The translations under genes were made by a program, and so were the position numbers. DNA of 64,000 nucleotides from Trichoplusia ni (Eukaryota > Arthropoda > Insecta > Lepidoptera > Noctuidae), in contig NC_039486.1 in assembly GCF_003590095.1 (NCBI RefSeq), positions 7,500,336-7,564,335 of the forward strand, in the 5' to 3' direction. This document shows, in pieces, positions 25,804-40,277 of this stretch; position 1 is the first letter of the stretch; the number at the start of each line of letters is the position of its first letter. Below the pieces are notes generated by a model. It did not search any database, was not told the origin of the DNA, and was given only the letters and a program-made list of their open reading frames with translations.

Positions 25804-27316
25804 ATGGGTAGTTCTTTAGACGATGAGCATATCCTCTCTGCTCTTCTGCAAAGCGATGACGAGCTTGTTGGTGAGGATTCTGACAGTGAAATATCAGATC
25901 ACGTAAGTGAAGATGACGTCCAGAGCGATACAGAAGAAGCGTTTATAGATGAGGTACATGAAGTGCAGCCAACGTCAAGCGGTAGTGAAATATTAGACGA
26001 ACAAAATGTTATTGAACAACCAGGTTCTTCATTGGCTTCTAACAAAATCTTGACCTTGCCACAGAGGACTATTAGAGGTAAGAATAAACATTGTTGGTCA
26101 ACTTCAAAGTCCACGAGGCGTAGCCGAGTCTCTGCACTGAACATTGTCAGATCTCAAAGAGGTCCGACGCGTATGTGCCGCAATATATATGACCCACTTT
26201 TATGCTTCAAACTATTTTTTACTGATGAGATAATTTCGGAAATTGTAAAATGGACAAATGCTGAGATATCATTGAAACGTCGGGAATCTATGACAGGTGC
26301 TACATTTCGTGACACGAATGAAGATGAAATCTATGCTTTCTTTGGTATTCTGGTAATGACAGCAGTGAGAAAAGATAACCACATGTCCACAGATGACCTC
26401 TTTGATCGATCTTTGTCAATGGTGTACGTCTCTGTAATGAGTCGTGATCGTTTTGATTTTTTGATACGATGTCTTAGAATGGATGACAAAAGTATACGGC
26501 CCACACTTCGAGAAAACGATGTATTTACTCCTGTTAGAAAAATATGGGATCTCTTTATCCATCAGTGCATACAAAATTACACTCCAGGGGCTCATTTGAC
26601 CATAGATGAACAGTTACTTGGTTTTAGAGGACGGTGTCCGTTTAGGATGTATATCCCAAACAAGCCAAGTAAGTATGGAATAAAAATCCTCATGATGTGT
26701 GACAGTGGTACAAAGTATATGATAAATGGAATGCCTTATTTGGGAAGAGGAACACAGACCAACGGAGTACCACTCGGTGAATACTACGTGAAGGAGTTAT
26801 CAAAGCCTGTGCACGGTAGTTGTCGTAATATTACGTGTGACAATTGGTTCACCTCAATCCCTTTGGCAAAAAACTTACTACAAGAACCGTATAAGTTAAC
26901 CATTGTGGGAACCGTGCGATCAAACAAACGCGAGATACCGGAAGTACTGAAAAACAGTCGCTCCAGGCCAGTGGGAACATCGATGTTTTGTTTTGACGGA
27001 CCCCTTACTCTCGTCTCATATAAACCGAAGCCAGCTAAGATGGTATACTTATTATCATCTTGTGATGAGGATGCTTCTATCAACGAAAGTACCGGTAAAC
27101 CGCAAATGGTTATGTATTATAATCAAACTAAAGGCGGAGTGGACACGCTAGACCAAATGTGTTCTGTGATGACCTGCAGTAGGAAGACGAATAGGTGGCC
27201 TATGGCATTATTGTACGGAATGATAAACATTGCCTGCATAAATTCTTTTATTATATACAGCCATAATGTCAGTAGCAAGGGAGAAAAGGTTCAAAGTCGC
27301 AAAAAATTTATGAGAA
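25804..27316 (+). CDS. piggyBac transposase, partial (C-terminus in gap)
   Basis: Cut-and-paste transposase that excises and inserts the element at TTAA through hairpin intermediates. The visible frame covers 504 codons from ATG; the family member I know is 594 residues, so about 90 are missing. The N-terminal ~120 residues are acidic and serine-rich, typical of the disordered region. The catalytic Asp residues are in place: D268 (TIDEQ, codon 26605-26607), D346 (CDNWF, 26839-26841), D447 (GGVDTLDQM, 27142-27144), with D450 nearby. What should be in the gap are the end of the catalytic region, the nuclear targeting sequence and the cysteine-rich DNA-binding domain. Residue 81 is Lys; I recall Arg in the type protein, which needs alignment. 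Any apparent reading frame continuing beyond 27316 is only Ns plus unrelated copy-2 sequence. Confidence 0.95.
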
Positions 27317-28316
27317 NNNNNNNNNNNNNNNNNNNNNNNNNNNNNNNNNNNNNNNNNNNNNNNNNNNNNNNNNNNNNNNNNNNNNNNNNNNNNNNNNNNN
27401 NNNNNNNNNNNNNNNNNNNNNNNNNNNNNNNNNNNNNNNNNNNNNNNNNNNNNNNNNNNNNNNNNNNNNNNNNNNNNNNNNNNNNNNNNNNNNNNNNNNN
27501 NNNNNNNNNNNNNNNNNNNNNNNNNNNNNNNNNNNNNNNNNNNNNNNNNNNNNNNNNNNNNNNNNNNNNNNNNNNNNNNNNNNNNNNNNNNNNNNNNNNN
27601 NNNNNNNNNNNNNNNNNNNNNNNNNNNNNNNNNNNNNNNNNNNNNNNNNNNNNNNNNNNNNNNNNNNNNNNNNNNNNNNNNNNNNNNNNNNNNNNNNNNN
27701 NNNNNNNNNNNNNNNNNNNNNNNNNNNNNNNNNNNNNNNNNNNNNNNNNNNNNNNNNNNNNNNNNNNNNNNNNNNNNNNNNNNNNNNNNNNNNNNNNNNN
27801 NNNNNNNNNNNNNNNNNNNNNNNNNNNNNNNNNNNNNNNNNNNNNNNNNNNNNNNNNNNNNNNNNNNNNNNNNNNNNNNNNNNNNNNNNNNNNNNNNNNN
27901 NNNNNNNNNNNNNNNNNNNNNNNNNNNNNNNNNNNNNNNNNNNNNNNNNNNNNNNNNNNNNNNNNNNNNNNNNNNNNNNNNNNNNNNNNNNNNNNNNNNN
28001 NNNNNNNNNNNNNNNNNNNNNNNNNNNNNNNNNNNNNNNNNNNNNNNNNNNNNNNNNNNNNNNNNNNNNNNNNNNNNNNNNNNNNNNNNNNNNNNNNNNN
28101 NNNNNNNNNNNNNNNNNNNNNNNNNNNNNNNNNNNNNNNNNNNNNNNNNNNNNNNNNNNNNNNNNNNNNNNNNNNNNNNNNNNNNNNNNNNNNNNNNNNN
28201 NNNNNNNNNNNNNNNNNNNNNNNNNNNNNNNNNNNNNNNNNNNNNNNNNNNNNNNNNNNNNNNNNNNNNNNNNNNNNNNNNNNNNNNNNNNNNNNNNNNN
28301 NNNNNNNNNNNNNNNN
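27317..28316. other. Assembly gap, exactly 1000 N
   Basis: A run of 1000 undetermined bases. A round number indicates a scaffolding placeholder of unknown true size. It cuts the piggyBac transposase and separates the two copies of the 19.3 kb block, so the order and distance of the two sides are not supported by sequence. Confidence 0.98.
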
Positions 28317-31300
28317 AAGGCTTTATTTGTTCGTAGCAAGTTAATGTCTTGATTAAGGCATTGAAAAACAAATTTGTAACAAAATAAATCTCTGAGCTTT
28401 GGAATACAACCTCAGTAACGAAACATTAAAATAACAAGATTCAATTTATTTTACAGATAGTTCTAGAAATGTATACAAAATGGAATATGATTTTAGAAAA
28501 AAAATGTTTTCGGCATAGTTAAACACAAATTGTGAGTCGATCGTCAATTTATTTGTAGGCTGTTACGAGAATGAGATACGACGGGTTCTGGCGATATTAT
28601 CACAACGTTGATTTGGAATTTATTGGCGTAGGATTCGTAACTCGAGCGTCAATACCGAATCCAGTGGCGTACACCTGCGCTTTCACCTTCGTCACTGATT
28701 GACACGGGTTACGTACATTAGTCACAAGTGTGTAAGACATGCAGCCCGAACAGGGGGAAAATATCTGCCATACTCCTATTAAAAATGAATATACCGAAAA
28801 GTTGCTGAACGGAAGGTTATAGTTTCGAGCCAGTGACTTTTTCAGTGTTATAATGTTGTAATCACCTGCTAATTCTTTAGCTTTAATGTAACGATGTTGC
28901 ATTTAAAAGTTGTTACTATTATTTATCCCCAGAACATTTTCAATTTCAAGTACATAAATATTCAATATAAATAATAATACTATAATGTATACTGGAGTAC
29001 GGTTAATTATCAAATTTGATGTTAACTCAGCCGATAGACTACATAATTAAGCTAAACTCATCACAGTAATTGGATGGCTCAAAGAGAATTATGAATTTAA
29101 CACCCACTATTTTTGTACACGGGTTTTAGATTGATTCGCGCTTTAAGTTAATTTATAACTTGTTCATAACAAAAATATCTAAACGAAAAATCTATTTTCT
29201 TAGTAATATACGTGCCTTTATATAATCCAATTATCTTGCAAGGATTTTTAGACAGTTTAGAATTGTTGGGTGGAAAAACTAGAAGAGCTTATCTTATCTT
29301 ATATTTTCTTCTTTTTTGTTCTCTTTTGAGTATCTGTAAATAGTAAATAGATTAATGACGTGAAATATTTTGTTCGATACTATACTTCCACATCGAACAA
29401 AATATCACGTAAATTGGATCAAGTAGAAGTCTCGAAGTAATCGGTGTACATACATAAAAAAACGATTTCAAATCCTCTTACATTTTTGAAATCGGTTATA
29501 ATCAGGGACGCTAAGCTGGTAAATCACAGATAAATTCTAAGGTCAATCTAAGGCTAAGTTCTATACATTAATAGCAAAAACTATTGTACAAGTAATAACT
29601 TATAATGATACAAGTTCTTGGATACTCGCACGCACTAGTTTTTTTGCTTACTTTTATGTTTTTAGATACATTGTTCTTTTACCAAACGTTATTATATCAA
29701 AAAAGTTAACGAGATTCGTATGTGTTCTAGTTAGACAATATTGGTATTCGAAAAAGATCATAAATCTTGTCTGGGACAATTCGTTTGTGAAACACATAAA
29801 GTTCTAACAATCTAATGATAACATGTCCTGAGGAAAGTGTTCTTTTCAGCTTGGTAACTCAAAAAATACGTTAAAGCAGTAAAAAAATTGTTAGTCAGAT
29901 ACAGTCAACAGTTAACTTTACATTTAATTTGTAGGATTATATTAAACAGCTAAGAATCAAAACATATATACTGTCACTATCACAGAAGTAATTAACCTTT
30001 TTTGCAAAGCTTAATTATACCAATCGGACATCGGCTAACTATTTCCTGAAATTATTCCCAACATCACCGACCAAAACTCATGTTTCAAATATGAGTTAAT
30101 TTTATTTAGCGTCATTTCCTTGCAGGATATGTCCTTATAAACCTAGCTACGTACCAAGCATATAATATCGTATGTGTAGGTAAATTCTCCCAAAAACCAC
30201 TTTGTCCCAAGCTGAGTTAAGTGCCTTGTCAAAACTTGTTCTCTTATGGTATTCCCTTTTGATTTATGACTTCGATATGTCAATTTAACGTCACTCAGTA
30301 TGATTTATATGGTCATTTGCACAACCTTATACGTCGTATCGAACTTCACACAACTGATTCAACAAAATCGTCAATTCGTCATATATACAGCAAACACACA
30401 AAACCCTAGAATAAAACCAATAAATACTTTTCATGGAAATCCGTGTCATTTTTCAAACAATACGTGACTGTAAAACCAGAAACATTTATTTAAAGTGCAT
30501 TACAAAAATGTGAATAGGAGTGGGCACTGTGGGCAGGCGACAGACAACCCGCACTCGATATATCGCGTGTTAGCGTGATTGATTGTTTCACGGAGCAGAA
30601 ATAAAAATATCGAATCCGGAAAATCCAAGTATCTCACGTTGAGTGCGTTAAATAAATACGAGTGTGAAGCTAAACAGTATTTTCCATTAGTGTCATAAAA
30701 AGGTAACGTTTCGAAATAACCACGGGGCCGGAGCCATATCCACGTGTGATAATGCGCATAACATTTTATAAGGGATCTAAATGTGAGCAGATGGCACAAT
30801 GCGAATCGCTGGTAGTACTTCCCGGCACGGCCGCAATCTGCCATTACATTTTATGCAAACACTGTCGGAATGATTTTGGTTGTACAATTTCCAAAATAGA
30901 ATACCAACAACTTTTACAATGCCAGCCGTATGTTTGGTGTACTTTAAACATCACCATAGTCTGACTTTTAATTTCCTCATAAAAAGCGTCATTCACAGCG
31001 CGGATCCCGCTACAAAAGTTTGTGTCAAACACAACGTTGTGTCATTTTGTAACTTTACAGTAGCTTGAAGCTTCGTAATGAGGGTAATAAAGTAATTACT
31101 AAAAAAATCTATAAACAGCGTGTTTTACACCAATTTTACTTTAAAATGATTCTTTAAAGACGCCTTATTTAAATTTTTCCTGTTGCCTTTTGATTTGAAT
31201 TTTACCACTGAGTATTTTTTTCTATTGATGGAATCTTTTAAATTATAGATTAACATTGATTTTCTTGATTAAAAATCCTTAATCTATAATTTTATTACAT

Positions 31301-31825
31301 ATCTTTTGTCATTAGAGCTTTGAGTTTCAGAAGTCGTAAGTCATTCATTATTAGAAGTCTGTCATTTTTTAATCATCACAGTTGGTTGGTCTAGAGATTT
31401 CATTTATTCACTTTTTAGTTGCTAGACCGAGAAAAGGCGCAACGGCTCTTAATGGCGGCCTCTGGTGGGTATAATTAAAGCAAATAAACCTCTGTGCTAT
31501 TTAGATTGATTTAACTTTTAATATACCATTATTTACCTAAAATTCACGATTCCTGAAAGAATGACTCATTCCAAATACCCTTGCCGTAAAAACAATAAGC
31601 AAACTTACTTTCACTTACATTGCAAACGAGATGAATTAAAATAATGTTCTACAAGATTGTACGCTATAAATAAAAAGGTTTACAAAAAGTCCGTGAAGGC
31701 GACGATATGTCTATCTTTTAAGGTTGAATCACTGTAACCAATATTCGTTAAAAAAAATCCACATTCATGCTTATTTTGGGAAATGGTTTTGTTACGATGG
31801 GATGAATCCTTATCAAAATTCTGTA

Positions 31826-31872
31826 GTGTATATTAGCATTGCACCCGTGCAAAGCCGGGGGCTATTCGCTAA
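31826..31872 (+). repeat. Retrotransposon-tail-like fragment (copy 2)
   Basis: Exact counterpart of 9660-9706 in the second block copy. Confidence 0.35.
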
Positions 31873-34800
31873 GTAATTTTGTAGGTATTGATACCAAAAA
31901 CCGGTACTGTCAATTACTAGGTGGCTCACAAAGCAAGAATATAGGAACATTAACTTGCCATGTGACTTGAGGCGAGTTGCTTATTTGTGGTCACTGTGTT
32001 TCCTTCCCCAATGACAAAGCACCACAATTTTAATTGAGTATCATTGAATTGAGGTCATTCAGTTGTTTATTTTCCCTTAAACATAAATCCCCTTGTTTTT
32101 CCTGTAACAAAATGATGATTGTTTGATTTATTAGCACAAATATTAAATATCCTAATTAACATTAAAAGCTCAAAAAGAAAAGCCCTTGCAGCTTGGTATC
32201 AAATAAACACGTTCTGTATTCGAATACTAAGCTTTCTGATTCCGTGAAAATCTATCAGGTTTTTCATTTATGTTCTCCGCATTAAGCTCTCGCTCTCACT
32301 GTTTAAATTTCATTTCAACTATAAATAAAAAATGACAAATTAAAACCCTTGACTTCGATTGTGAGGTAATATATAGTATTACAAAAATATTATTTTAGAC
32401 ACCTACGACTGAACAGCTTATCTTAAAACAATCACCAGAAAATCTGCAACAAAAAAAGATGAATATGTGTTCAGCAGTTCGAGCGCTACTCTAATACAAA
32501 ACAAACGATCAAACTAAACGTATCGTCCAAAAAGAAACAAAAAACTTCAGTGCAATGCATCATGTACATATAAGTTATGAGTACAAAGAGTAATTACTGC
32601 ACTACAATAATACCATCACGGTACCACTTGGCGTCTGTTTTGACTTTAATTTTGGAATGTATCGCGGCGTGTACGAGACGTTCTCGTGGCACAAGGGTAA
32701 TCGAATGTCATACGCGGTCGCTACCCGACAGAACTATTCACGAGCTGCCAGCTGGCGCACTCTACGCCCTGATTTATGTCCCTTTTGCTGTCCAACTTTC
32801 TGCACCTTGTTCGTGCAACATTTGTACATGACGTCTTAAATATATAGACTAACGGAAGGCGAAACTCCGCCGCTCATGTTACTGACTCGCGTATATGTGT
32901 TTAAAACATCAATTGTTTTATGGCTTACGCTTTTAGATGGAACATTACTTTTAGAGCCTCTTTAAGCTTTAATACAATTACACACGGTACTAACTTAACA
33001 AATTAATCACTTGGAGTGCAGTGTATTTTGTTGGAAATTAGCTTTTACTTTGATTCCTTTAAGTCTTTAAATTAAAGAAACGTCTGCACTTTCCGTGTCC
33101 GGTGGAAGTGATTATGAGAATATCACAGATAATGTATTTCTGTTGCCGCCATAACTATAAACCTTAAAAAATAAGTTTGGCATGTGAAACGATTGTTGTG
33201 GTAATGAATTTATTGGTGGGTGATGAATTAATATTACGATCAAAGCTTTACTTTGACACCCAACCCATTTGTTGGCGCGAGTCTTAAACCTGTCCTATTG
33301 TAAGTAGGAAGTCTTGTCTAATATGTGTACTTGTTTATGAATGGTCAGCCGTCTGAAATCAAAAGTGTTAAAGTTCAAATCGGTGCGGAAATAAAATCTG
33401 AGCTAATGCAGCTTTTAATGCTACTTCATGCAGGGCCGGTCGTTATACTTCACACAAAGTTACATAACAGTTGTCATTCAACATGTCACACCGACAAACT
33501 AATTAAGTATGTCAAATGTGACGTTCGGGAATTAGTTACAGGGCGGAGTGCTACCTACAGTCACATAGAGAGCAAGTAGCGCCAGGAGCGCTCATAAACT
33601 CATTAAAAGTTGCCTCCATATACTAAAACGACTGACCTTATCCATACAGACGGCAGTTTTAATCGAGACCGCTTTACGAACCATTAAATTCCACGGACGG
33701 TTATTGTCGAGCTGGGATCGTTAAATGAAATTCTAGACGCAGTAGCTGTTGCCCGTCCACCATAATATCATACGGATTTGCAAATTTAGGCCATAATAAC
33801 AAATTTATTAGACGCCAATGTCAGAGAAACAATTAAGTCATTTAAAATCATTTCCGCAGTCAGTGCGTGGGTAAGGCTGTGTTCTGGTTGGCGCGCGTAA
33901 ATAACAAACAGTCGCCGGGGACTCATGTGTTATGGCTCTCATTAACGGGTAGGCATTTAAGTTTAAACAACGCAATAAGGCGCGGCCGTGCTATACGACT
34001 TGCAGCGCGACGCGCCGCGCGTGCATTAAACACCGCTAAAAATACTGTTCCACGCGACTTTTAACCATTTTGAAGGTTGTAGCAATGCGTCAAGCAACAC
34101 CATACTCATAAAATAAATGTCACTCTTTTTTTGGCGACTCTTTTACGAAGATCGATCGACTTTCGAGGTAAAGCAAGTTGGATTCGATAAGTTCATAGAC
34201 TCACGTAGATAAGAGACCGTTCTTTGCATATTGAGATTGATTGATTAACATGCTACTCACACGTTCTCTCAGTCTTGAATGAGTGATCAGGTTTCACCAA
34301 TTTGGAGCCATGTTTCTAGCAATAATAGAAGCTCTAATGGGAATAATGAAGAATGAAAATAAAAGATAATTCTTAATTCAAAGTTAGTAGATACACATTA
34401 TAGAAATTTATAATACTTGAGGCGAGATAGGCAATTCTTCATTAACATTGAATCTGATTGATTAAGACACAGTGTAACGTTATTCATGAGACTCTTTCTG
34501 AATTTGGTAGACGAAAAACATCAACATAGCTTACTGATTATCCCTACTTCGAGTCGAACAGATTGTTTGCCAGCGTCATTTCTAAATCCCAGATGTTTTA
34601 CGATAAACGAAGAAAAATTCTGCGACAGACGACGTTGCTAAAAAGTATCGCCATCAAGACCTTATGGAAGCAAGATGGAAGGAATTGAATGTCGATCCAC
34701 TTATACTGAAGATTTGTTCCATAACTGAAAGAAAGCGACACCCCTTTTCGCACAAAAAGCGAACGTAAAAGATTGCTGAAAAGTAAGTAAGCTTATTCTT

Positions 34801-36070
34801 GACGCCAATTTATTGGTTCAAAGGTGCGCCGTCGACTAAATGGTACTGTATAAACTCATCACCTCCTCGGGACCGCCTCTTCCATGTAGAAGGATTTTGC
34901 TCGTTCATTCACCTTAAATCGACGTCATTCCGAAAGGCAAAATAGAGCACTTCTGAAAAAGAGTTTCCGATAAAAAGGGGCCCATCAAATTTTTTCAATA
35001 TCCATTTACGAAGGAATAAGAAAGGATTATGCGCAAACCAAAACCCTTTAATCCGTGATATGGGTTATTGAAACATTGCGCAAAGTGTGGACGAATTATA
35101 TCAGCTTGTTCACATACACGTAATCCTCCTAATCTTCCCGGGACCTTTCCAATAATTGTGGAAAAGCTCCAAAAGTTATTTCTATTAGAACCTGCGATGG
35201 CCCGGCTGATGTCACAAATTTGTTGCGACCAATTCAGCAATTAAAATTTATTTTAACCACATTCGTTTAAAGCTTACCGTTTTAACAAAACTTCTACGAA
35301 CAAAGATTTTTCTTAGAATAAAGAAAGAACTTCTTTTTATTCTTTAAGTATAAGACTTAAATGCTGCTGATGTTTTATTTATAATCCTCAGCTTATCTTT
35401 AATTAAGTACTGCATGGACTCTTTTTGTATTATTTTATTTTCAACAGTTTTGTCGTAATGAATACAAAATTGAAAAGATTTTAGTTCTGACTATTTTTAA
35501 TAATTTTAAATGATGATAAAGGCAAAGCATAGCTTGGTTGCAAAATTATTGCTTTTATTTTATTTATATTCAACGACATACTTAAATAAACAATAAAACA
35601 CTACCACGTAATGTTTCAAAAATGAAATCAAATTATCCTTTTAAAATTAATAAGGTCAGTCACAAATCATTATAATCGAGTTAAATCATAATACATAGTG
35701 TACTAACTCAGTGCTGCACTGAAATGCTACTTATAACTCACCTTGACCCTCAAAGTTTCGTAGCGACGCAATAAAGGCTGTGTAGCACACAGCTGAAACT
35801 GTGGAGTGTTGAATGAACTGCTACGACGCGGCAGTGCGTCATGATTGTGCTACGCCTAAATATGAAACAAATTTCGTAAAATTCTACAACGCATTATTGT
35901 AATTTCCATTTCTTTATAGAATTTTCACGTACTATTATGAAATTAAAATAGAATTATGATTTATTTCGCATGCAATTTTTTAATCTAACATTATAAAGGC
36001 GAAACTATGTGATTACAAAATAATTTGTATGTTTGTTATGTTTAATTAGTCAAAGTACAACATAATTTGT

Positions 36071-36276
36071 GCTAATCGGCACGGCTACGATTGATAGAGA
36101 TCATCACGCCACTGTGCGCGTCTTGGGTTCGATCCCCGTGGATCAGACAAATACCAAGTCCTACCGAGTCCAAGTATGCATGTGATCTACAAATGCTTGT
36201 TCTGACTTTGTGTGTCTTCGTGCATGTGACTTGTTTCTGATAACCCCGCGACACAAGTTAATGCGGGAGGCGAGTT
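36071..36276 (+). repeat. tRNA-derived SINE-like element (copy 2)
   Basis: Exact counterpart of 13905-14110, with the same B-box. Confidence 0.45.
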
Positions 36277-39200
36277 AATAAAACCAGTTCAACACATTTT
36301 TTTGATTTAGTATGGAGATGTTTAGTTGCAGTGCACTCTTCACGTACTAACAATACACGCACTATCGCAATACTAATATTATCATTAAGTTTACCACCGA
36401 TACCTTCAAATAGAAGTTACATCGCATTAGGCAGTAACATTTTATTTTAATAGATATTTTAAAAAGTGTCACGTCGTTACTGGTTCGCTCACCACTTCCC
36501 AGTAGTCTCTGACATTGAATTGATGCCTGATAAAGTCGATTGCCTCGACGTTTTCGCTACTTTAAAAGCTCTAATATTTAGTGAATTCAAAGTTTGGAGT
36601 CGTGCCAAATATAGGAAAATGTGGCATCAATATAACGCTAATAGTTTTCCGACAGTTTTGTATTGTGTCAGATAAACGTTTTATTGTTTCTAGTATGTAC
36701 CGATTCCGTGCCGCACTATATTTATTATTTGATATATTGACAACAATTAGCACGGTATCAAACGCAATTTATATATCAGAATCGGTTGACCCGTTTGACC
36801 GAACTCGGTTATTCCTGCATCGATCAGCTGTAAAAATAAAAATATATTTATTGAGCTAAATATTACGTTCTGCGTACTTGTTAAGCATTTAATAATGTAA
36901 AATGTGCTTGTGAGTAGGTGTAGAATTATTTTCGTAAAAATATATATATTGTAACGGCTTCTTAATTTGCATTTGAACCTATCATTTGATTTAATAGCGA
37001 TCCAGATGTATAGTACCACTATATTCGCAATTCACGTGTGCTCAGCATTACGAACGTCGTGACAGGCGGATGCACAAGAAATACCGGATAAATAATGTAG
37101 CATTCTAATTAACACTACCAACCATCATTTGCTAAGACTTCTTCAACGTGTGTTGTTAAGGTGACACTCGCGAGCACAAAATGAACACACAAATATAGCC
37201 TCTAAAAACCACACTTTTTCACAAATAATACGCTCAGCCGACGTTTTAATTACTCTGTTTTTTTAATAGCTTTCGAGTTTACCATACTGTTTAAGGAATC
37301 GTATTTTTTTCTAAACTACGAGTAACGAATAATGTTCGCATATTTTTACATATCGAGATCGAAAAGAAAATTAGTATGCTGATACTAAAAGCAAAGAATA
37401 ATTTTACTTAGGAACGCTGCCCCTGAGCGCAGTTTTCATTTGTTTCACAAAAGCGGTTAATGTAAACGGTTGCTCTTTAACATTTAGCTCGATTACATCT
37501 AGCGACTCATTGTGCCTCGCGTTTTGTTTCGCTAAATTATAAAAAGCCAGGCCGTTTCTTTCGGCGAGCGCTAATAACTATGGTTCCGGCTAATTTTTGC
37601 CAAAATATTCATGTTTAAATGTGAATTCGGTAATTGAAAGGAAATTAATACGCATTGTTATCATAAATCGTACATAAATACTTATTGCTCGAAATTATTA
37701 CATAGCTTACAATAAGAATAGCATCACGTATTACTTACTGAATCAGAAGAATAGAATAAAAATAACATCGAATATAATAATATAAGTACTTTAGTGTACA
37801 CCATCTGAATAACAAAACAAAAGCATCATAAAATAAAGGCAAATGTACAATGGGTGGCCTTATCTCTAATGGCGATCTCTTACAGACAACCTTTTGGATG
37901 GACAAGAAAAGGGAAAGTTAAGATAACGGGGTAGTTCGTGGTGGACTGATAACTAAATAAATTATAAAACTTGTACATTATTCCCACACTGAAAATCTGT
38001 ATAAGAGTATAACAGATTTTCAGTTTGGGATTTAAAAATCATATCAGAATGATGATTTGGACTTACAAATGCATATTGAAAAAAGCATGTCCTGCTTCCG
38101 TTTTAAAGTTCACGACTCTATTGTTTAACATTGTATAATCATAAAAGCCAAAAATATCTTTGGTGTAAAAGGTTTTCAAAATATTAAAACCTGTTAATTT
38201 GAAAAGTTGTAATAAATGCCAGTAACTTTCATATTCAACTAATTGCTAACATTCCAATATTGCTAATTAGACAGAGGGAGCGATGCCAATTATATTTAAA
38301 TTTTAAATTATAAGGATAACAAAAAAACAGACACTACAATTAATCATTAATTGTATTGAAGCAGTAATTATATCCATGGACCATGTGTAGAACTAGTTTC
38401 AATATAATACAATCGAGTATGAAAATGACTAATATGGTGTTTAAGCACTAGTTGGTCTGTCTAGTTACAAGCTGGATCAATTATCGGGTTTCTTTGTTAG
38501 TACCTACTCAATTGCAAGCCTTTGCAATTTGCTGGTAGCCAATCAACTCGCCATCATTTACATAGGAATTCAAACAGTTATTAGCGAACCGTTTTCCTCT
38601 GTTTCATTCTTCCGATTGATGACTGGTCCGTAGCAAGCACAAATATAAGATTGTAATTATTATTTAGTAGTTTTGTTTATTCATCATTTTAATCATATAA
38701 ACTATCTAGGTGAAGAGTGTGTAGAAAATATCAGTTTTTATTACTCAAAAATATTTTATGCGCAGGAATATCCATAAAATACTTACTAAGTCATGTTCAG
38801 TTTCTTTCTTTAAAATCCTCGTAGCGCATCACTGTCAAGTAAAAGAAACATATACGTATCTTCAATTGAAACATAAACAAATTATACAAAAAATCATATG
38901 TAAAACAGGAATCAATCCAATTTCTGTCAAAAGGCACAGTTAAAACGAAAGGGAGAAATCAAATTGCTTTCACGAGGATATCAAATCGTCGATGTTTAAG
39001 AAAGAATTTAGGTCACGTCCTATGGATTACGGCTTATTTCCCGCCTCTCTTTTTCTTCGTTTGACGCTAATCCCAGAGGCTTCGCAGAGATTCCTACGCC
39101 AGCCTGCGTGCGCTGTGCCATTCCCCGCTTCCAGCCGGTACATCAACTCCAAGGTCAAAAGTATTTACAAATAAATTATGCCCGCCTCGTTCCTTCTTGG

Positions 39201-40089
39201 AAGTGCTGGGAAATTAAATACACTTACAAAATTTTGTTATTTATCTGTCATTTATTTGTAAATTAAATCGTGTTCAAGATAAATAAAATTCAAATATCAA
39301 ACGCGATTTTGTTTAAGGGTAAATTTACCAGAAAAGCGAGGTAGCGAATATTTACTACAATCTACAACCTTACAATGAATTAATAAATCTCTCATACATC
39401 TTGATCAAAATGAAGTAAAATGAATACTCAAATAAAAATAATATGTGTAATGTTTTACTGTTGAACTGAAAATTAAATTTACACTTACAAGTATGAGTCG
39501 TTGATTGTGTTAAGGTTAGCATAATCATATAATAGTAATGTAAGTGAGCGCCACTTCTCGTAATAACATCTCGAAGGAGTCACCTCGACCCGCGCGGAAA
39601 ATCTGATTATTCAGTGAGTGACGGCGGGCCGCCGACCGAATATTAATCGTGCTACCACTTATACTAATCATGGTTACTATCAGGGTTACAGGATCAACTC
39701 GGAATCATTTCTCTAGGAAAATTCAATCAAGTAAATGTCTCTATTTTACTTGTGAGACACACGACAGTTTGCTTTAATGACAATAACAAAGTCGTAAAGG
39801 ACAGCCTAAAAGCACATTTTAAAGTTACATAAATATTATTTTTGCCTTTTGGAAAGGCTAATTTGTACGGTATAAACAATATTTTATTGCGTGAAAAAAT
39901 CCTAGTACCAAAAAACCCTTTTTTGGCAATAATGGGAGCGTACATCATCTAGATTTTAAATACATTGTTAGATCCTAGAGATATACATCTTGACATTAGA
40001 ATGAAGAAAGAAAGAAATTAAATACCCAGATTAGAAAATAGCTTGACTTAATTGGCTGCTCACGTTATAGAATATCAGTTATAAAATAA

Positions 40090-40277
40090 ACGGCCAAGAG
40101 CGAGTCCGACTCGCGACACTAAGGCGAATAGAGGGAAGGCAAATATTTTATCTGTGATTTTTTAATTATCTAGTAAGTAGTTATTATCACTTTTCATAAA
40201 ATACAGCCTAGTAACAGATGTACAGACAGCGGAGTCTTAGTAATAAGATTCCGTTTGGGGTTGGGAAACCTAAAAAG
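40090..40277 (+). repeat. Lepidopteran interspersed repeat, copy B (copy 2)
   Basis: Counterpart of 17924-18110. The G-run after 'ccgttt' is four bases here and three in copy 1, the only difference I see between the two blocks outside the 15.6-15.9 kb cluster. Confidence 0.65.

Larger units (their letters stand above)
25476..27316 (+). mobile_element. piggyBac: piggyBac DNA transposon, left 1.84 kb (right end lost in gap)
   Basis: Left terminus begins CCCTAGAAAGATA directly after a TTAA. The 3-base spacer gtc and the 19-bp internal repeat tgcgtaaaattgacgcatg follow, the arrangement of the T. ni piggyBac 5' end. About 290 bases of leader precede the transposase start at 25804. The known element is about 2.47 kb, so roughly 630 bases, including the transposase C-terminus and right inverted repeat, should lie inside the 1000-N gap. 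It is inserted in the same orientation as the MBF2-like gene, inside its intron. The visible part has no stop or frameshift, so it is either an active-type copy or a very young one. Confidence 0.95.

Noticed and set aside
25476..27316. A baculovirus insertion carrying piggyBac
   Set aside because: piggyBac was discovered as an insertion in baculovirus passaged in moth cells, but no viral gene surrounds this copy. It sits in a host intron.
25804..28344. A single 846-codon open frame through the N gap
   Set aside because: The frame stays open only because N codons are not stops. Real coding sequence ends at 27316 and the residues after the gap belong to unrelated copy-2 DNA.
27208..28371. Long minus-strand open frames across the N gap
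   Set aside because: They consist almost entirely of undetermined bases.
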